This document shows positions 20,325 to 29,016 of a stretch of DNA of 64,000 bases, piece after piece. The notes below the pieces were generated by a model. The model had not been told where the DNA came from, made no database searches, and saw only the letters and a program-made list of their open reading frames with translations. The stretch is from the NCBI RefSeq assembly GCF_001922985.1, contig NZ_MRUH01000124.1:1-64000 (forward strand), given 5' to 3'. The DNA is from Teredinibacter waterburyi (lineage in GTDB: Bacteria; Pseudomonadota; Gammaproteobacteria; Pseudomonadales; Cellvibrionaceae). Numbering within the stretch: position 1 is the stretch's first letter; each line of letters opens with the position of its first letter. The position numbers were made by a program, and so were the translations under genes.

Positions 20325-21143
20325 ATGAAATATTCAGTCATTATTCCTGCGCGTTATGCTTCTACACGCCTACCGGCAAAGCCTTTAGCGATTATTGATG
20401 GCAAGTCAATGATCCAGCATGTTTATCAACGCGCACAGCAAAGCGGCGCCGAAAAAGTGATTGTAGCTACCGACGATCAACGTGTATTTGATGCCGTTAC
20501 GGCGTTTTCGGGTGAAGTGTGTATGACGTCCGCAGATCACCAGTCTGGTACCGATCGACTACAAGAAGTGGTGAAACTGTATGGGTTCGCGGACGACGAA
20601 ATTATTGTAAACGTACAGGGCGATGAGCCATTAATTCCTCCCTCTGTTATCCAGCAGGTAGCAAAAAACCTAGCGCAAAACAGCCGAGCAAGTGCTGCCA
20701 CATTGGGAGAGCCCATTCACGACCTGGCAACGTTGTTTAATCCCAATGCCGTTAAGGTCGTTGCCGACAATATGGGGAGGGCGCTTTATTTTTCACGCGC
20801 GCCCATTCCTTGGCAGCGAGATGAATTTAGTCCCGCTCAGATACAAGAAATGTTTGACCGCGATTTTGATGAAACGAAGTCTGCGGTTGCGGGGGCGCCG
20901 GTCGAAATAAGTTCGCTCGCACGCCGTCATATCGGCATCTATGCTTACCGCGTTGCCGTGCTGCATGAATTTGTAACTTGGCCGCTGGCACCGTTGGAGT
21001 CAATAGAGAAGCTGGAACAATTGCGCCTGTTAGCTAACGGTCGAGAAATTCATATTGCCGACGCCTGTGAACACGTGCCGGGCGGAGTTGATACCGAAGC
21101 AGACCTTGAGCGGGTTAGGGCGATAATTGAGGGTACTAAGTGA
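20325..21143 (+). CDS. kdsB: 3-deoxy-manno-octulosonate cytidylyltransferase KdsB
   Basis: Cytoplasmic enzyme that makes CMP-Kdo for lipopolysaccharide core synthesis. It has the N-terminal nucleotide-binding segment [16 protein letters not shown], the VATDDQRV and [11 protein letters not shown] motifs, and RHIGIYAYR further on. The 272-residue length is slightly above the E. coli 248, with an insertion around [10 protein letters not shown]. It starts four bases after lpxK's stop, leaving no room for the Trm112-like gene that often sits here. Its stop overlaps the start of the next gene by four bases (GTGA), indicating translational coupling. Confidence 0.95.
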   Translation: MKYSVIIPARYASTRLPAKPLAIIDGKSMIQHVYQRAQQSGAEKVIVATDDQRVFDAVTAFSGEVCMTSADHQSGTDRLQEVVKLYGFADDEIIVNVQGDEPLIPPSVIQQVAKNLAQNSRASAATLGEPIHDLATLFNPNAVKVVADNMGRALYFSRAPIPWQRDEFSPAQIQEMFDRDFDETKSAVAGAPVEISSLARRHIGIYAYRVAVLHEFVTWPLAPLESIEKLEQLRLLANGREIHIADACEHVPGGVDTEADLERVRAIIEGTK

Positions 21144-21616
21144 AAAAGGTTGCAGTATTATTTGTTTGTCTTGGCAACATCTGTCGTTCGCCAACAGCCC
21201 ATGGCTTGTTTCGTCAATTAGTTGCCGAGCACAACCTTAGCCACTGTATCGAGATAGAGTCAGCTGGGACGTCTGGCTGGCATATAGATGAACCGCCAGA
21301 TCCGCGCAGTGTCAGCGCCGCGAAATCTCGCGGTTGCGATATTAGCGACTTACGTGGCCGCAAGTTTGAGGCAGTAGATTTTAACCACTACGACTATATT
21401 CTTGCGATGGACACGGCAAATCTAGATCATTTGATTGAGCTATGTCCCGCAGGCTATTCTGGAGAAGTGAAATTGTTTTTAGACTATTCCTCGCAAGCCA
21501 AGTATCGCGAAGTGCCCGACCCTTATCATGGCGGCACGAAAGGCTTTGAACTAGTGTTAGATTTAATTGAAGATGGTTGTAACGGCCTGTTAAATACGAT
21601 TAAAAAAGAGAAGTAA
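21140..21616 (+). CDS. Low-molecular-weight protein-tyrosine phosphatase
   Basis: A 158-residue cytoplasmic phosphatase of the LMW family. The P-loop CLGNICRS (Cys10 nucleophile, Arg16) is intact, and the general acid Asp lies in DPYHGG near residue 124. Tyrosine phosphate substrates are expected, but the target is unknown; in other bacteria this family counteracts bacterial tyrosine kinases of polysaccharide systems. Starts with GTG overlapping kdsB by four bases and its stop overlaps the murB start by one base (TAATG). Confidence 0.93.
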   Translation: MKKVAVLFVCLGNICRSPTAHGLFRQLVAEHNLSHCIEIESAGTSGWHIDEPPDPRSVSAAKSRGCDISDLRGRKFEAVDFNHYDYILAMDTANLDHLIELCPAGYSGEVKLFLDYSSQAKYREVPDPYHGGTKGFELVLDLIEDGCNGLLNTIKKEK

Positions 21617-22635
21617 TGACGCCTCTAGTAAATGTAAACCTACAGCGTTTAAACACCTTAGCCGTACCTTCGGTGGCGGCTAACTTCGTTCGCGCTACAT
21701 CCATTACGGATCTTCGTGACGCATTGGCCTGGGCACAGCAAAGGCAGATGTCTGTTCACCTTTTAGGTGGTGGCAGTAATGTATTACTACCAGAACGAAT
21801 TGACGGTTTAGTATTACAGCCAGCGCTGCGCGGTGTGGAAGTGTTAGAAGAACAGGGTGACACATTATTAGTACGCTCTGCCGCAGGCGAAAATTGGCAC
21901 AGATTCGTACAGTTTTGTACCGCTAAAAAATATTACGGGTTAGAAAATTTATCGTTAATTCCCGGTTTGGTTGGCGCCGCGCCAATTCAAAATATCGGCG
22001 CCTATGGTGTTGAATTGTGCGATGTGTTCGATCACTTGCAAGCGTTAAATCGCAGTACCGGCGAAGTGGAAGTGTTTGATAAAAACAAATGTGAGTTCGA
22101 CTATCGAGAAAGCGTATTTAAACAGCGTTTACGCAATCAATATATCGTTGTCTCCGTTACGTTCCGCCTTTCGCGCACCCCGCAAATACACGACCATTAT
22201 CCCGCGATTAAGCAAGAGCTTCTCGGGCTTAAGCGCAGTGCCATCACGCCAGAAGTTATAGCGCACACAGTGATGGAGCTGCGCCGCCGCAAATTGCCAA
22301 GCCCAGATCAAATTCCGAATGTAGGTAGTTTTTTTAAAAACCCGATAATTTCTGTCGAGTCATTCGAGAAGATTCGTGAAATGTATCCCGACGTCGCGGC
22401 CTATGATGTCGCGTCAAATCAGAAAAAAATTGCCGCTGGCTGGTTAATTGAAAAAGCAGGTTGGAAAGGGCGTACTGAATTTGGTGTTAAAGTTCACGAA
22501 CAGCAGGCGCTGGTATTAACCAACCCTAATCGCGGCCCCGCAAAGCAGGTGCTAATGCTTGCCAAAGCGATCCAATCCAACATTAAAGCGCGCTTCGATA
22601 TCGAGTTAGAACAAGAGCCGCAATTTATCGAATAG
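21616..22635 (+). CDS. murB: UDP-N-acetylenolpyruvoylglucosamine reductase MurB
   Basis: FAD-dependent NADPH reductase that makes UDP-N-acetylmuramate in peptidoglycan synthesis. It has the type I MurB FAD-binding region LLGGGSNVLLPE and the substrate motif IPGLVGAAPIQNIGAYG. The PNVGSFFKNPIIS segment carries the catalytic serine, and a glutamate lies in the C-terminal part. At 339 residues it matches the E. coli form. It is the last gene of the lpxK operon, with one-base overlap with the phosphatase gene. The 3' region is followed by a 318-bp intergenic gap. Confidence 0.95.
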   Translation: MTPLVNVNLQRLNTLAVPSVAANFVRATSITDLRDALAWAQQRQMSVHLLGGGSNVLLPERIDGLVLQPALRGVEVLEEQGDTLLVRSAAGENWHRFVQFCTAKKYYGLENLSLIPGLVGAAPIQNIGAYGVELCDVFDHLQALNRSTGEVEVFDKNKCEFDYRESVFKQRLRNQYIVVSVTFRLSRTPQIHDHYPAIKQELLGLKRSAITPEVIAHTVMELRRRKLPSPDQIPNVGSFFKNPIISVESFEKIREMYPDVAAYDVASNQKKIAAGWLIEKAGWKGRTEFGVKVHEQQALVLTNPNRGPAKQVLMLAKAIQSNIKARFDIELEQEPQFIE

Positions 22636-22953
22636 GTGATTCACGAGAGACTGTGATACCTGTCACCTAAGTCTTTGTTGAATAACCTTACAGTGTCGGG
22701 TCGATAAGAAGCCAGCCACAACTGCGGGGTTCTTTTTTATTGCCAGTGTAACCGATTACTTTTTGATGCTGACGCCCATTAGTCTAATTAAGACTAGGCA
22801 CCAGAATAGCCAAAATGGTAAATTGCACCACCAATGTAGGTATACATCATTACAGCAGTAGCCGAAGGAGAGTGCGCTGACAGGTGATAGTTCACCCCCT
22901 GTAATGAGCGCCGCAAGATTTGGCCCAAAAAACAAAAATATGGAGTAGGTAGA
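22636..22953. other. Intergenic region murB-gacA
   Basis: No gene seen. It holds an imperfect hairpin right after murB (AGGTGA...TCACCT), a GC run before T6 near 22730 that is too poorly paired to call a terminator, and the candidate gacA promoter with its inverted repeat. Confidence 0.5.
22763..22796 (+). promoter_or_regulatory. Candidate gacA promoter with overlapping inverted repeat
   Basis: TTGATG (22763-22768) and TAATTA (22785-22790) are 16 bp apart. The perfect inverted repeat TAGTCT-AATTA-AGACTA (22780-22796) covers the putative -10 and could be an operator. By-eye call. Confidence 0.3.
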
Positions 22954-23607
22954 GTGACAACAATTTTAGTAGCAGACGACCACGATCTAGTGCGAATGGG
23001 TCTGGTGCGAATGCTTCAGGACGTTACAGGGTTTGAAGTGGTAGGAGAGGCCAAGACAGGTGAACAGGCGGTACAGCTTTGTCGTGAATTAGGCCCGGAC
23101 ATTGTATTAATGGACGTTAAAATGCCAGGCATTGGTGGCTTGGAAGCAACTCGTAAAATCTTGCTGGCGTGTGGTGCCACTAAAATTATTGCGGTTACTG
23201 CTCTGGCGGACGATATGTTCCCTGAGCGATTAATGAAAGCGGGCGCCTCTGGTTATGTAACCAAGGGGGCGGGCTTTGACGAAATTATTAATGCTGTAAA
23301 TACGGTTATGAAAGGTAATCTATTTATGAGCAGCAGTATTGCACAGCAATTAGCGCTGCGTAACTTTAATGGCGGCAAGGGCGATAGCTCTCCCTTTGAG
23401 CTGTTGTCTGAACGGGAGTTGCAAACGGCCATTATGATTGCAAACGGCTCGAAGGTTCAGGAGATCGCCGAAGCGTTTTGCGTAAGTCCCAAAACGGTAA
23501 ACAGCTACCGCTATCGTATTTTCGATAAGCTCAATATCAACAGCGATGTTGAGCTAGCGTTGTTGGCGGTTAAACATAAAATGTTAGATGTAGATAGCTT
23601 GTCCTAG
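22954..23607 (+). CDS. gacA: Response regulator GacA/UvrY
   Basis: NarL/FixJ-type response regulator of the GacS/GacA (BarA/UvrY) global system, which controls small regulatory RNAs that antagonise CsrA/RsmA in gammaproteobacteria. The receiver domain has the acidic pair (Asp8, Asp9), the phosphoacceptor Asp54 in VLMDVKMPG and Lys104 in GYVTKGA. The LuxR-type helix-turn-helix is around LSERELQTAIMIANGSK. The GTG start has GGAGTAGG upstream. Followed by uvrC and pgsA, the conserved order. No csrA-controlling small RNA was identified here. Confidence 0.93.
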   Translation: MTTILVADDHDLVRMGLVRMLQDVTGFEVVGEAKTGEQAVQLCRELGPDIVLMDVKMPGIGGLEATRKILLACGATKIIAVTALADDMFPERLMKAGASGYVTKGAGFDEIINAVNTVMKGNLFMSSSIAQQLALRNFNGGKGDSSPFELLSERELQTAIMIANGSKVQEIAEAFCVSPKTVNSYRYRIFDKLNINSDVELALLAVKHKMLDVDSLS

Positions 23608-23731
23608 TATTTTAGGCATTCGATAGGCTGTTCCAGCATTCAACACTTAATTAGTAGCCGTCAATACCAGCAGCAAACAATACCAAGCAACTCACTTGCC
23701 GTGTAATTATAACGCGTAATCGTAACGTTAA

Positions 23732-25600
23732 ATGGAGCCTTCAGCTTTGAAATCTAGCGATGTATCCGCTTCCGAAGCCGGCTCCGAGTTTGACCCTAAG
23801 CAGTTTATAAAAACCCTAACTTCCAAGCCGGGCGTTTACCAAATGTACGACGCCAAGGGTAAAATTCTTTACGTTGGCAAAGCCAAAAATCTAAAAAACC
23901 GTGTATCGAGCTATTTTCGCGCAGCCGGTCTCACCACCAAAACACTTGCCCTAGTAAGGCGTATTGCCGCAATTAACATTACCGTAGCGCCAAGCGAAGC
24001 AGAAGCGCTAGTGTTAGAGCACAACCTTATTAAGTCACAAAAGCCGCCGTTTAATATTTTATTGCGCGACGATAAATCCTTCCCCTATATATTTCTGTCC
24101 TCAGATGAGCGACACGTGCGTTTGTCGCTGCATCGCGGTGCAAAAAAGAAAAAAGGCCAGTATTTCGGCCCCTACCCAAATGTGGGTGCGGTGCGAGAAA
24201 GCCTGAATTTTTTACAAAAAACCTTCGGCGTGCGCCAATGTGAAGATAGCGTTTACCGCAACCGCACTCGGCCCTGTTTGCTCTATCAAATTGGCCGCTG
24301 TTCTGGGCCCTGTGTCGAGGCCATTTCTGAACAGGCCTATGCGCGTGATGTGGTACAAACGGCACAGTTTCTCGATGGTAAAAGTGATAGCCTGCTGCAG
24401 GAATTGGTGAAGTCGATGGAGACCGCCTCCAGCGAGCTGGATTTTGAACAAGCCGCCATATTTCGCGACCGTATCACCGCATTACGCCAGGTTCAGGCGC
24501 AGCAGGTGATGGAGTCTGGGTTCCAGAATATGGATGTTGTCGCCTGTGCGGTAGAGGCAGGTAAGGCCTGCATCCATATGCTTTATATCCGTCAGGGCAG
24601 TGTAATGGGCAGTAAAACGCACTACCCAAAAGATCGCCTAGATTCGACTACGGGCGATGTTCTTAACGCATTTCTCTGTCATTTGTACTTAGGGGGCGGC
24701 GATATGGATATTCCGCCAGTTGTGATCGTTAATCAGCCAAGCGCCGATCTCAAAGTGCTGCAAGACGCTGTAGCCTTAAAATCGGGTCGACAAGTTAAAA
24801 TTACCGCCAACGTACGAACCTATCGTGCGAAATGGCTAGCGATGGCAGAGCAGGCGGCGCGGCTCAACTTACAATCCCTATTAAACAGTGCCCAAACCCA
24901 GCGCCAAAGACTAGAATCGCTACAAGATACCCTTGGCCTAGACGAACTGCCTAATCGCATCGAATGTTTCGATATAAGCCACAGTAGCGGTGAAAACACC
25001 GTTGCATCCTGTGTGGTATTTAATCAACAGGGCGCCGCTAAATCCGATTATCGACGTTTTAATATTAGTGACATAACCGCAGGGGATGATTACGCGGCTA
25101 TGGGGCAAGCCTTAACTCGTCGTTATTCACGCTTGCAGAAAGAGGGCGTTAGTCTGCCAGACCTACTACTTATCGACGGTGGTAAAGGACAGATCAGCAC
25201 CGCGCGAGCGGTGTTAGAGGAGTTGGGTATCTCCTACCTGAAGATTGTCGGCGTCGCCAAAGGCACGACTCGTAAAGCGGGATTTGAAACCCTAGTTCAC
25301 CCCGATGGCCGTGAACAGGTGCTGGCCAGCGATCACCCAGCATTGCACCTTATACAGCAGATTCGCGACGAGGCCCACAGGTTTGCCATTACCGGCCACA
25401 AACAGCGCCGCGACAGCCAACGCAGAACCTCAACCCTAGAGGCTATTCCCGGTGTTGGCCCTAAACGACGCAAAGAATTGCTAAACCACTTTGGTGGTTT
25501 ACAGGAAGTGATGCGTGCCAGCGTTGATGATCTGGCAAAAGTGCCATCAATCAGCAAAAAAATGGCAGAAGAGGTTTACAGCGCGTTGCACAGTGAGTAA
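23732..25600 (+). CDS. uvrC: Excinuclease ABC subunit C (UvrC)
   Basis: Dual nuclease of nucleotide excision repair that cuts on both sides of a lesion in the UvrB-DNA complex. The GIY-YIG domain is N-terminal (GVYQMYDAKGKILYVGKA), followed by a UVR motif (LDFEQAAIFRDRI, near 235-250). The RNase-H-like nuclease domain has ECFDISHSSG and LLIDGGKGQ, and the helix-hairpin-helix repeats at the C-terminus include IPGVGPKRRKELL. The 622-residue product is full length. ATG 23732 is used; a TTG at 23747 is a possible alternative. Confidence 0.95.
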   Translation: MEPSALKSSDVSASEAGSEFDPKQFIKTLTSKPGVYQMYDAKGKILYVGKAKNLKNRVSSYFRAAGLTTKTLALVRRIAAINITVAPSEAEALVLEHNLIKSQKPPFNILLRDDKSFPYIFLSSDERHVRLSLHRGAKKKKGQYFGPYPNVGAVRESLNFLQKTFGVRQCEDSVYRNRTRPCLLYQIGRCSGPCVEAISEQAYARDVVQTAQFLDGKSDSLLQELVKSMETASSELDFEQAAIFRDRITALRQVQAQQVMESGFQNMDVVACAVEAGKACIHMLYIRQGSVMGSKTHYPKDRLDSTTGDVLNAFLCHLYLGGGDMDIPPVVIVNQPSADLKVLQDAVALKSGRQVKITANVRTYRAKWLAMAEQAARLNLQSLLNSAQTQRQRLESLQDTLGLDELPNRIECFDISHSSGENTVASCVVFNQQGAAKSDYRRFNISDITAGDDYAAMGQALTRRYSRLQKEGVSLPDLLLIDGGKGQISTARAVLEELGISYLKIVGVAKGTTRKAGFETLVHPDGREQVLASDHPALHLIQQIRDEAHRFAITGHKQRRDSQRRTSTLEAIPGVGPKRRKELLNHFGGLQEVMRASVDDLAKVPSISKKMAEEVYSALHSE

Positions 25601-25687
25601 GTTTGCCACCTCATTGAGCTAGGCGCCGTCTGCTCGGTTCAACTTAGACTCGCCAATGCCGTAATTACTTGGCTAACTGGAATATGC

Positions 25688-26245
25688 ATGTTTAACATCG
25701 CCAATCAGCTCACCCTAATTCGTATAGCCTTTATCCCGCTATTAGTCGTCATTTACTACACGCCGTTCGAATGGCGCTTTTTGGTATCAGCGGCACTGTT
25801 TGGTTTGGCCGGTATTACCGATGCGCTAGATGGCTACATTGCCCGCAAGTACCATTTGGTTACCCCGTTTGGTGCATTCTTAGACCCGGTTGCCGACAAA
25901 CTTATGGTTGCCGTGGCGCTAACGGTACTTATCGATAGCCATCACAACATTTGGTTTACCCTGCCAGCCACGGTCATCATTTGCCGCGAGATTGTGATTT
26001 CTGCATTGCGTGAATGGATGGCGGAACTAGGTAAGCGAGCCAATGTGGCGGTTTCTTCCATTGGCAAAATTAAAACCACCTTGCAGATCATTGCCATAGT
26101 GGTGCTGTTGTTAGTTGAGCCGTTTAAATACCGCTACATCGATATGATTGGTTACTTTACGCTCTACTCTGCTGCAATTTTAACCCTTTGGTCTATGTTC
26201 CTTTACCTGCGTGCCGCTTGGCCGAGCTTAAGTGGTAAAGAATAG
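25688..26245 (+). CDS. pgsA: CDP-diacylglycerol-glycerol-3-phosphate phosphatidyltransferase PgsA
   Basis: Inner-membrane enzyme that makes phosphatidylglycerol phosphate. The CDP-alcohol phosphotransferase motif DG-x2-AR-x8-G-x3-D-x3-D is intact (DGYIARKYHLVTPFG then FLDPVADK, residues about 41-62). Several hydrophobic helices flank it. The 185 residues match the family. Directly downstream of uvrC and upstream of tRNA-Cys. Confidence 0.95.
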   Translation: MFNIANQLTLIRIAFIPLLVVIYYTPFEWRFLVSAALFGLAGITDALDGYIARKYHLVTPFGAFLDPVADKLMVAVALTVLIDSHHNIWFTLPATVIICREIVISALREWMAELGKRANVAVSSIGKIKTTLQIIAIVVLLLVEPFKYRYIDMIGYFTLYSAAILTLWSMFLYLRAAWPSLSGKE

Positions 26246-26298
26246 CTACAAAGGGTTTGCATTCGTTTTGGAATCCATTACAATTCGCATCCCTTAAA

Positions 26299-26372
26299 GG
26301 CGCGGTGGCAGAGTGGTCATGCAGCGGACTGCAACTCCGTTAACGCCGGTTCGATTCCGACCCGCGCCTCCA
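26299..26372 (+). tRNA. tRNA-Cys (GCA)
   Basis: A 74-nt cloverleaf with CCA encoded. Acceptor arms are GGCGCGG and CCGCGCC, the T-loop is GGTTCGATTCC and the anticodon loop is CTGCAAC, giving anticodon GCA. The discriminator base is T, as expected for cysteine tRNA. A T7 run follows directly after the gene. Confidence 0.96.
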
Positions 26373-26429
26373 TTTTTTTGTTAGTAATGAACAGCATTCA
26401 CGTTCTAGTGATCGTTCATTTAGTAGTAC

Positions 26430-26517
26430 GCCCGGGTGGTGAAATTGGTAGACACAGGGGACTTAAAATCCCCCGACCTTAACAGTCGTGCCGGTTCAAG
26501 TCCGGCCCCGGGCACCA
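26430..26517 (+). tRNA. tRNA-Leu (UAA)
   Basis: An 88-nt class II tRNA with an encoded CCA. Acceptor arms are GCCCGGG and CCCGGGC, the anticodon stem GGGGA/TCCCC encloses the loop CTTAAAA (anticodon TAA), and the T-loop is GGTTCAAGTCC. The long variable arm is CGACCTTAACAGTCG. The accessory region begins immediately after this gene. Confidence 0.96.
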
Positions 26518-26789
26518 CCTTCCATTTAACGTTACGAATCTTAGCTTCGCTCCTTAGCTCCCACGTCTTCGCCTCGAATCACAGCTCGTTTATTTCCCGT
26601 TGTTCTACTCACTAGTCTTGCGTTGCTATTTCTGTTTAAACTAATTTTATTTGCCTACCAACATAGGCTGTTTTTTGGCCGTTTTTACTGTGGTTGTTGT
26701 TAAGGCAAGCAAAAAGCGAGCGAGAAATAGCGGAAAGATAAATACAGCTAGGTATAGAGTCGCAAGTTAAAAATGGAAACGGAGCCAAC
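26518..26789. other. Non-coding stretch after tRNA-Leu
   Basis: I see no gene and no repeat of the tRNA 3' end here. It begins the AT-richer accessory region. Confidence 0.4.
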
Positions 26790-27296
26790 ATGGGAACTGA
26801 CAACAAAAACACACTTGATATAACCCCAAGATTTAGAAGTCGAAAAGCCTACAGTAAATGGTGCTAGAAAAGCTTTATCGAAAACCTTGTTCGCATAAAT
26901 GAAAATTATGCTCTGGGTGTAGAGCGCTTTAAACTCACAAAAGATTTTCATGGCTATATAAGCGTAATGTGCAATTTCGCTTTGCTTCCAAATCGATAGA
27001 TATGCTTGGAACGCTGTTACTACTCCTGACGGCGCTGGGGAAATGTTGATGTAGAACGCCTATGTTGGCGACAGATCGTTCCTGCTAAATACGTTAAATT
27101 TTTGATTAGATTTATTCGACTTAAAGCTTGTTGGCGGCGGTGAAACGCCATTAACACAGCTTTTCTTATTACACCTCGCGAAAAGGTGTTTTTAGCGGCA
27201 AGCCGAGAAGCGTTTCCTGATTACGATGAGCTAATTGATAAGGAGAAAATACGTGACTGGCGTATGGTGGAGTGCGCTGTAGTTATAGAGCCGTGA
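26790..27296 (+). pseudogene. Decayed protein-coding gene (several stops and a frameshift)
   Basis: An ATG at 26790 with GGAG five bases upstream opens a frame that hits TAG at 26865. The same frame continues with protein-like sequence (SFIENLVRINENYALGVERF, then HGYISVMCNFALLPNR) to a stop at 26997. The +1 frame then reads RYAWNAVTTPDGAGEMLM to TAG at 27052 and on to TGA at 27103. The original frame resumes after a stop at 27141 with NAINTAFLITPREKVFLAA and REAFPDYDEL, through RDWRMVECAVVIEP, to TGA at 27294. These runs of plausible protein separated by stops suggest one degraded gene of about 165 codons. I do not recognise the ancestral family. Confidence 0.55.
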
Positions 27297-27376
27297 GCAA
27301 AATGCGAAAGGAATCGCTAGCAGGAAGTGGTAAAGTTCCTACCCAAGCAAACTAAGACTTATTAGAGCAACGAGAC

Positions 27377-27487
27377 ATGTTAGGTCTGGGAGACAACCTA
27401 GATCGCTCAGATCAACTATGCAACTTGAATCTACGAAATAGCTTAGATTTACGAAATAACCTAGATTTACGAAACAACCTAGACTAA
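27377..27487 (+). CDS. Possible 36-residue peptide made of LRNNLD-type repeats
   Basis: An ATG-initiated frame of 36 codons whose second half is three copies of an LRN(S/N)LD hexapeptide, encoded by an 18-bp tandem repeat. It ends TAA 13 bases before the GTG of the SUKH gene. There is no strong ribosome-binding site. It may be a translated leader, or the reading may simply come from a DNA repeat. I keep the call low. Confidence 0.25.
   Translation: MLGLGDNLDRSDQLCNLNLRNSLDLRNNLDLRNNLD
27429..27482 (+). repeat. 18-bp tandem repeat (three units) upstream of the SUKH gene
   Basis: Units ATCTACGAAATAGCTTAG, ATTTACGAAATAACCTAG and ATTTACGAAACAACCTAG run 27429-27446, 27447-27464 and 27465-27482, with a degenerate fourth unit after. 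Period and the AACCTAG core resemble the array in the lolC-lolD spacer. Confidence 0.75.
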
Positions 27488-27499
27488 CGAGATAACACC

Positions 27500-27910
27500 G
27501 TGATAAATGAAATTGCCGAGATTTTACACGAACGCGCAGAAAAGCCGTTAATAGAGCCAGATATGCCCACGCTAGACGATGTGGTGGAAGCCCAAGAAGC
27601 GATGCTTATCTCGGTGCCCGCAGAGCTGCGTGATTTTCTACTCAATTCCAGTTTTGAAATATATGGGCGCTTGGAGCCGGTTACCGTCGCAGACCGCAAC
27701 TGCCATACCTACCTGCCCGAAGTCGCCGCCGAAGCCTGGGCTCGTGGCATGCCGCGCGAATACATTCCCCTTTGCCAAGATCGTTCCAATATTTATTGTG
27801 TTTCCGAAGAGGGAACCGTCTACGTTTGGAATGAATCGCTAGACGAACAACCAGAAGAAGTGGCCAGTAATGTTTGGGAGTGGGTAAGGGATGTTTGGCT
27901 GGAATCATAA
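27500..27910 (+). CDS. SMI1/KNR4 (SUKH) family protein
   Basis: A 136-residue single-domain protein. The segment SVPAELRDFLLNSSFEIYG matches the conserved N-terminal motif of the SUKH fold, and the tryptophan-rich end (SNVWEWVRDVW) is also typical. SUKH proteins often act as immunity proteins against secreted toxins, but stand-alone chromosomal copies also exist and no toxin gene is next to this one. The start is GTG 27500 with a weak Shine-Dalgarno sequence. It lies in the accessory region after tRNA-Leu, so an immunity role is possible but unproven. Confidence 0.75.
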   Translation: MINEIAEILHERAEKPLIEPDMPTLDDVVEAQEAMLISVPAELRDFLLNSSFEIYGRLEPVTVADRNCHTYLPEVAAEAWARGMPREYIPLCQDRSNIYCVSEEGTVYVWNESLDEQPEEVASNVWEWVRDVWLES

Positions 27911-28159
27911 CTCAGAACAAGCAAAGCCCAACCATTGAAGTTTGTTGTCCCGGTGTTTTAGCTTTATTGCATTTAGACTCGTAGTGGGAGTTTCATCCAA
28001 CAAGCTATATTCAAAAAACGTGTTCGGCGTAAAGGTGTATCTTGTAAGCGAAGCGTCAGGCCTGCAAATGTTGGCGCCAAAAGAATTGTTTTTGCGCTAG
28101 AAATTTTTAGCACGATAAAGTATCCTTCCAGTGTTAATTATTTTAAATTGGAATAGAAG
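27911..28159. other. Intergenic with a 53-codon ORF remnant
   Basis: A TTG-initiated frame at 27942-28100 reads KLYSKNVFGVKVYLVSE and ends KELFLR. The composition is protein-like but it has no ribosome-binding site or known family. It may be part of a decayed gene. Confidence 0.25.
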
Positions 28160-28533
28160 TTGTACAAGGAAGTCCCTCAGGTGCCCGTTCAATTCTTGAG
28201 AAAGTGCGTTTTGCTAAACTTTGTCTTTGGCGCGATTTTTTTTGCGTTAAATTCATGGTCAATTACGTTTTCTGTAAGTGATGAAGATGCTTTTTCTGGT
28301 AAGCGAATCTCAAGTAATTCGTACAAAATACTGAATATCTATAGTACTTTTTACACCTTATCCAATAAAAAAATCGGTATTCACTCCTTGATCCGGCGTA
28401 TAACGATAATGGTAATCAGGGTGTAGGTATTGGTACGGCCAAAAGTACACTTACCGCTTTAGGCGCGTCGTCCCCAGATTATCAAACCTTAACTTCCCCA
28501 AGCGTTCCAAGCTACGATTCTAATTTTAATTGA
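28160..28533 (+). pseudogene. Frameshifted gene at an A7 run
   Basis: The frame from TTG 28160 contains a hydrophobic segment (LLNFVFGAIFFALNSWSI), consistent with a signal or membrane anchor, and runs to NIYSTFYTLSNKK at a run of seven adenines near 28365-28371. The -1 frame carries on with NRYSLLDPAYNDNGNQGVG, then TAKSTLTALGASSPDYQTL, ending SYDSNFN at TGA 28531. In the zero frame, translation would instead end at 28426 after a poor basic tail. One inserted or deleted A would join the two halves into a 124-residue protein. Sequencing error, a real null mutation and programmed -1 slippage are all possible. No family recognised. Confidence 0.45.
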
Positions 28534-29016
28534 CTACGGGATGACGACTCGACCAATCAATGTGCTGTTGTTGGGGCTTTTCACTTTCTTAATAAATTCT
28601 GTTCAATAAGTAAGTTCGCTATGAGTGCTAGCGTTGTTTTCATTGGTTGTCGCAGCGTTTATGGCTGGTAAGCCTGTTAAGCTCGCGTTTAGCTGTATAT
28701 ATAGGCGGCCACTAATTACGCATTTGAGGGTGATGTATCTCTGATTGGCTAGCTGAAGGTCTGAACTTTATATGATGCATGGTTAGCCTGCTCAAGTAAC
28801 GTATGTTTAAAGTAAAGCGTATGAGATTTTCTCTTTTTGCTAGTGTGTACGAAGTTGGCAGTTTTATTAGGTTAAACGTGGCAATCTAAAATTATTTTTA
28901 GCTCTGTATTGTTATGAATAAATTACTTTAATTTTATCAGGTAAGACAGTTAGATAGGTGATACTACTGAGCGTAAGCTGGTTTATTTTGGTCATACTTA
29001 TTACCTAGAAATAAAC
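28534..29016. other. AT-rich stretch with no gene
   Basis: No coding frame longer than a few dozen codons and no repeats were seen. It precedes the 3' end of the truncated transposase. Confidence 0.4.

Noticed and set aside
22680-22740. Terminator after murB
   Set aside because: A T6 run follows a GC-rich segment but the stem pairing is poor, so I did not call it.
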